A DNA stretch of 64,000 nt from positions 66,870,370 to 66,934,369 of the forward strand of contig CM055096.1 of the NCBI GenBank assembly GCA_029204225.1, written 5' to 3'. The notes beneath the pieces are model-generated. The model searched no databases and was not told where the DNA came from. It saw nothing but the letters and a program-made list of their open reading frames with translations. This document shows, one piece after another, positions 58,944-64,000 of this stretch. Numbering within the stretch: the stretch's first letter is position 1; the number at the start of each line of letters is the position of its first letter. Source of the DNA: Diphasiastrum complanatum (lineage: Eukaryota > Streptophyta > Lycopodiopsida > Lycopodiales > Lycopodiaceae). Both the position numbers and the translations under genes were made by a program.

Positions 58944-61574
58944 TGTAGTAGATCGCTAGCAAAACACTCATCATAGTGTTTGCCCTCCGATCACACCTCG
59001 TGCGATCTCCATCAGCTCTCCAACCTAGAGCTGGCTCTCAAAGCTTCACGCTTTGTCCATTTGCGTGTGCAGTGTCCTGATTTCATCATGAATCCCACCT
59101 GTAAGTCTTCTTCGATCCAAAGACTCAAGTCCAATATGAATAGCTGCCCCCTAATGATCATCCCATGTCATCCTGCAGTGCTATCCCTACCAGGTATTCC
59201 AATGCCATCCCTTATCACAAAGATCTGAGCATCTACCCTGTAGTGCCCACCTGTATTCCCCCAAACTAGCTCCAAGCTACTCCTGTGAATGATTCCAAAC
59301 CACTCCCTGAGAATACACTGAGATGTGAACTCCAAAGCCACCATCAAGTCCCTCACATGACTGTGCATGCCAATATCCCTCCAAGTGAACCTGTGAGATC
59401 TTCCATGCCCAAACCAAATGATCTGCATCCTGTCATCATTGGAATCTGCATCCCTGATGCAATACTGATATGGCAAATTGACTTGACTTATCCAAACTGG
59501 CAGTTGAGGTGTATCTCCTCGATGACAAACCTGATACACTGCTCCACAGCTACAATGGCTTGATCAAAATTGACTTACCGACTGCAAAGCCACAGAATCA
59601 TCACACTCACCTCCCACCAAGAGCATCCAAAGTGTGATTATTGACCCGTTCTTCATCCTCTGCGTGTCCCACACAGAGCTCGTCCAATGCAAGTCCGCTA
59701 TTTTGCCCAATGGCTTTCAACTGGCACCACCTCGCACTTCCATCACCTGTGACTACCAAAATGTGTGTACTTCCAAGATAGCCCATATTTCCCTCCGAAC
59801 GAGAAATTTCCAAGTTACAGATGCGTGTGTCAATGCAGCTATCACCTGACTCGACAATGCCACTGCCGATCATACCTGTGAGAGCGTTCCCCCAAAATGC
59901 CACTTGATGTTGGTTGGTTCGAACCCCAAAAGTTGAACCTGATCACAAGAATTTTCACCTGTAATCGACAGACCATGCCTACCTCTCATCTGGGATTGCT
60001 TGCCCTCTCAAAATTGTCGTCAATGATGAGTAGTCACGCCACCAAACTGCACTTCCGTCGCCAAAACTAGCTTTCTCCACACAATTCCGCTACCATTCGC
60101 TCCCATACTACATTTACCGCTTCCAAACACCCTGTTACCCTGTCAGGAGTAAGTAATAATGATTTCGAAGTGATAATTCCTCATTGTATCACCTTGTAGG
60201 AGGTTTCACCAGCCAAAAATTGCCCCAAATTTGGCCATACGGTACCAAATGGCGAAAGTAGCCCATCACTAGGTCACCCACATTCCAATTGATAGAATGG
60301 TGACGAAAACTCTCCGAAACACATTTCTCCCTGTCTATGACATTGCTCTATCCGCTGGCTTTGAGTAACTAGTTTCAGGGGTCATTTTGGCCCAAGGATG
60401 GCAAAAAAAAGTGCCCTCTAGCCAAGGTTAGGCCCAAAACCAAAAATAGCTTGTAAAATGAACTGTTTCTTCATTTTGAAGATTTTAAATGAAGAACTGG
60501 TGACTTTAAAAGTCGGGTCCCTTCAATGCATTTCTTTTGAAGAATTTTAATGGGAATTCTTCAAAACAGGCCTTCAATCTTTCATAGGCCCTTTCAAATG
60601 CATCCAGTGGCTATTCTCTCATCCTGTGGTCCAACTTCCTTCCCGATAAATGCATATGGACCATTAACAATAATTCCATCCAATCTGATGGATGCCATGC
60701 CATCCGCACGCTGATGTAAACTCTTATGTGCACCATCCACTTCGGAGCACTACTGTTCCCTTTCCATTGGGCGCGCGCGACCTCCTCCTCTCTTTTCCTT
60801 CCAAAGACACGCTATGGTTTTTTTTCTTGCTATGGCTGCATCTGATTTGAGCATCCAACCTCCACGTCCAGACTGCGGCTTGTCACGGCCTCTTGGGGGC
60901 TGCTGCGCCCTGCCAAAACACCCACCTGTAGATTGTTACAGCATAAAAAATGGTTGCCTGTGGATAAAGATCCACCACTTACCATTCCCAAACCCTAGCT
61001 AGCAAAGAAGAGAAGGATTTATTGGGCTTCACTCAGGCTTTCCCTGAGATTTCTCTTGCAGCTCCCTGCCTCACAGAGGTCGCCCTACCTCAAGGCATCC
61101 GATGCAATTTACAGTATGTAAATTGGTGCGTTATTGCTCCCGAATAGGTTGATTTTCTGAGAAAGCCACCAACACCCCATGAAACCGGAAATTTCTAAAA
61201 TTTCCTCAGTTTTCCACCCAATCTGATTATGTAAATTGCTATGGCTCTCTGTCACTGCTCTTTGCAAATCCCTTGCAAGCCACGTTGCGCCAAACGGCTG
61301 TCCACATAGTGAATAACATAGCCAACATCGACGATTTCCCTGAAATAACTGAAACTACAAGTTTCTCCGTGAATTCTCCCTGGAATCCACCTACGACGAT
61401 CGTTCTGATCTTCCCCGAAGCTCCGATCGAAGGAACTTTGCTGTCTCCTGCCATTCGGACTGCCAATACCCCGTATGGAGTCCTCTCTCCTGAGACGCTC
61501 TGAGTGCTATTTCTCTTGGTGAAAGACGCTATCCCATAGCTCCACCGGATCGTGCATACCTGCATCACCCTGAA

Positions 61575-61586
61575 GCTCTGATACCA
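61575..61586 (-). other. Primer binding site of the LARD-like element
   Basis: Minus strand TGGTATCAGAGC, exact copia-type match, 3 bases from the LTR end TTTCA. Confidence 0.85.
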
Positions 61587-61589
61587 AGT

Positions 61590-62058
61590 TGAAATTCTGT
61601 TAGGATCTAGTGCAGTATGCAGATAACATCACACAAACACCATAGCCACTCCTCACAAGCTCTCAAATATGGCACAACAAAAGTTATTAGATTACAAAGA
61701 AACACTGTACATATAGAGTATTCACAAACTACATGAAAAGGCAGGTGTCCTAAAATTGGCCTACCACCTGTCAAACTAAGGTCAGACCAATATGGCCAAA
61801 TTCGACCGACAAACTTGGGACATGCCCCCAAGTATAGCAAGTACTGTAAATAACTCTGTACATGCTAATTCTTCCTATGTGTGGCTACTCGGCTAATCCA
61901 AGTAGCCGGCTACGGGATCAGTGCCCGATCAATATATCCTAACGGGTCACGTCCCGATCACAACCATATAAAGTAAACCAAATAAACTGTACACTAATTA
62001 CATCATCACATTTAGAGCTTACATAAAATGCATATCAGATTAAGTTTGATTTCTAACT
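61590..62058 (-). repeat. 5' LTR K3
   Basis: About 469 bp, the most complete LTR of this family in the window. On the plus strand it starts TGAAATTCTGTTAGG and ends TTTCTAACT. The CA end is clear; the other end lacks the usual TG/CA, so that boundary is approximate. Confidence 0.78.
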
Positions 62059-64000
62059 GGGGACACTAATGGCGAAGACTTCATGGTGTGCTCATTTGGG
62101 AGTACAAGTTGGCATTACAGCAAGGGGCCAATTTTGGACATTGGCATCGATGATGAGACATCTACCATCACAGGCGTGAATAAGCTATCTATAGCTTTCA
62201 TGCATTTGGCTGTATTTGCAGGAGTCTAGGCTTGGCACATGTGTTGAAATTCCCATGGTACAAATTCTCAAGTGGTGAGATCAGGGATAAGCCTAGAGGG
62301 AGTCACTCAGAGCCATATACCTCAATACGATCAGGGAGACAGTAGGAGCCAGGTGGAGTAGGTGATGCTTTGGAGTTTGGCTTGTCTAGCAGGATGGTGA
62401 CCAGGATCGGAGACATCAGGTGAGCATAGTATGTGGATGACAAGTCCATTGAGGTGGCACTCATGGAGATGCTACAGTTGCTCAAGTATGATATGTCATT
62501 TGATGTATGGACGATGTTCTTCAGCTGGTGCATCATGTGGTGACCTAGGGACGGGTGAAGCCTACTTGAAGGTAGGTGACATGGAGTGTACCTGTGGTGG
62601 TACATATCCTGAGGGCATGGAGAGCATTACAGGGTGATGTGGATCCAGCATGCCCATGGTTGTGAGCCAGTAGGGATGGAGATGGTTGCTCAGGCAGTGA
62701 CAGCTGATACTTTGGCGAGTGATCAGGTGAGCTGCATGGTAGTCTTCAGGTTGGCATCACATGTTATTTCTATCCATCATCTTTTGGTAAGCAGGATGCA
62801 ATTTTTGGTTAGATCCAGTTGGAATTTAGTTGCAGTACAGGTGGACAGATTCTTGGGGAGCTATCAGTGGGTAATGGATACTTGGTGATCAGATGGTACA
62901 GGGTACAAGGTTCGGGAGCTATCCTACCTGATATGCTATGGATCGTGGGTGAGTTATTCATCACGATAGTGGATCTAGTTTGCATTTGCTTTAGCTTGGA
63001 CACTATGATGGATACAATTGTGGGGAGATAGGCTCCTTGGTGGGAGGCCTATATACTGGTCAAATTAGAGTTGGCAACGTCAAACATGGAAAGTTGAACC
63101 TACATGGGATGTAGGACAGACAGATCATCATTAGTATCTCTGGGAGATGGGCGAGCTACTCAGGTATTGCCTATGGTGAGGTTTGTGTACATTCATTCAT
63201 TAAGTCCTTGGTAGACTCTTGTGCTTGGAGCATGGGGAATGGATGGAGATCAACTTTCAGGACTTATTGGTCATTTGGATATGCTTGGACGTGAGGGCAT
63301 CTTGTTATAGGTGCGGGCCATGGTTGGAGACCTGATCTGGAGACCAATGGTGTAGCAGCGGATCTACAGGTGGCACAGGTGTTGGTACGATAGGATACCA
63401 CTTATGGCCAGGCCTTGGTCATGTATTTGACGCTTTATCATTCGTGTTGGTTTGCATGAGCGTGTGTGGGCCTGCATGTTGCCTTGTCACGGGAGTCTAG
63501 ATCTGAGTCGGAGTCATATGTGGTTGTGCATTTGCTAAGTCAAACAAAGTAGTCATTTTATGCTCATTAACTTGTCATTGTCTACTAGTTGTCTATCTAG
63601 TGAGGGTATAATCTTATAGTGGCAGTAAGAATTTCTCAGGTTGAGCCTCAATGGCTCATTTATGTCAGCTTTACAGGTTCGTACTTGTAAGTGTCTGATA
63701 GGATGTCAGCCTAGCTAGATGGAGGATGTAAGTCTCATAGTGGCAATGGAATTTTCTCAGTTTGAGCCATGTCGCTCATGTGGTCCACTTTTGGTCAAGT
63801 TGGATTGGGGACGAGTCAGTTGGTTGAGAGTATGGTAGACTCTCTGTATGATCATTGTGTTTACATGATACTTTGTGAGTCAAACCTGGTGGTTTATTGG
63901 TGTGCTTGAGTGTGAGTGAAGTATAGAGTAGCGGGACATGCATAACATCTTTTGGACACTCCAGACATTGCTACAAATTATTGTTTTTCACTCTTATCAC
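62059..64000 (+). mobile_element. Inverted second copy of the LARD-like interior (arm 2)
   Basis: Reverse complement of 58943 down to 56784, starting abruptly at the K3 boundary and running off the window end. In its own orientation it heads towards its 3' LTR, which should lie a few bases past 64000. The first half of its interior and its 5' LTR are not next to it, so the complete element appears to have inserted into, or recombined with, an opposite-facing relative. No coding frame recognised. Confidence 0.85.

Larger units (their letters stand above)
56563..62058 (-). mobile_element. LARD-like LTR element without recognisable protein
   Basis: Minus-strand element: 5' LTR K3 61590-62058, primer site TGGTATCAGAGC at 61575-61586, about 4.8 kb interior, polypurine tract near 56768-56779 and truncated 3' LTR K2. 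The interior has only short frames and none shows gag, protease, RT or integrase motifs on either strand. Its composition is distinctive: CCA/TGG- and CAT-rich words such as CACCATGCC and CTCCAAGC recur. That fits a large non-autonomous derivative that relies on another element's enzymes. Because of its copia-type primer site a copia partner is likely (inference). Confidence 0.7.

Noticed and set aside
57285-59903. Small frames in the LARD-like interior as genes
   Set aside because: None exceeds about 125 codons or shows a domain, and they are not conserved as frames between arms 1 and 2.

Overview
This is a repeat-dominated stretch of a nuclear genome from a land plant. The evidence is Ty1/copia elements primed by the plant initiator-Met tRNA site, tRNA-derived SINEs, a small inverted-repeat transposon family, very long AG arrays, and a spliced gene for a plant-type Mo-cofactor-sulfurase-like PLP protein. 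The density of nested LTR elements and the low gene density suggest a large genome (gymnosperm or fern type). That lineage guess is inference and cannot be settled from this window.

Region 1-18,000 is AT-rich intergenic DNA with no gene I can recognise. It holds three AG microsatellites of 110-129 bp, GC-rich hairpin clusters, a perfect 26-bp palindrome, several tandem duplications, a broken Ty3/gypsy-type gag on the minus strand (12,110-12,657), a SINE and two loci of one small inverted-repeat element.

Region 18,000-22,000 holds the only convincing host gene. A short exon (19,871-19,912) is followed by a 771-bp intron and a long exon (20,684-21,655). They join in frame into a 337-residue PLP-fold protein that keeps the putative Schiff-base lysine. 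A G-box lies upstream, and possible leader exons flank a T-rich minisatellite.

Region 24,000-56,000 is a nested pile of copia elements, named here by letter. E (minus, 24,900-29,568, TSD CTTTT) is complete in structure but decayed. An unusual single LTR (30,369-31,177) has a primer site on one side and a polypurine tract plus RNase H on the other. A (plus, 31,873-37,718) is full length but lacks a TSD. B (38,719-45,038, TSD TCTAT, LTRs differing at about 3 of 655 sites) and C (45,315-49,972, TSD ATTAT) are both inserted in an older minus-strand element D. C in turn carries a 1,228-bp TG...CA insertion with TSD CCAAT. Plus-strand fragments (50.4-51.45 kb) and minus-strand elements F, H and G follow. 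All gag-pol frames are broken.

Region 56,000-64,000 has a different LTR family. It contains a 4.8-kb element with LTRs, primer site and polypurine tract but no recognisable protein (LARD-like, minus strand). Next to it lies an inverted copy of its 3' half that runs off the window, giving a giant imperfect inverted repeat (56,784-58,943 against 62,059-64,000).

The most unusual signals are three. Elements A and C share LTR-position-specific variants, which argues for DNA-level copying rather than retrotransposition. The youngest element, B, has lost part of its own reverse transcriptase. A protein-less LTR element is arranged as a large inverted repeat.
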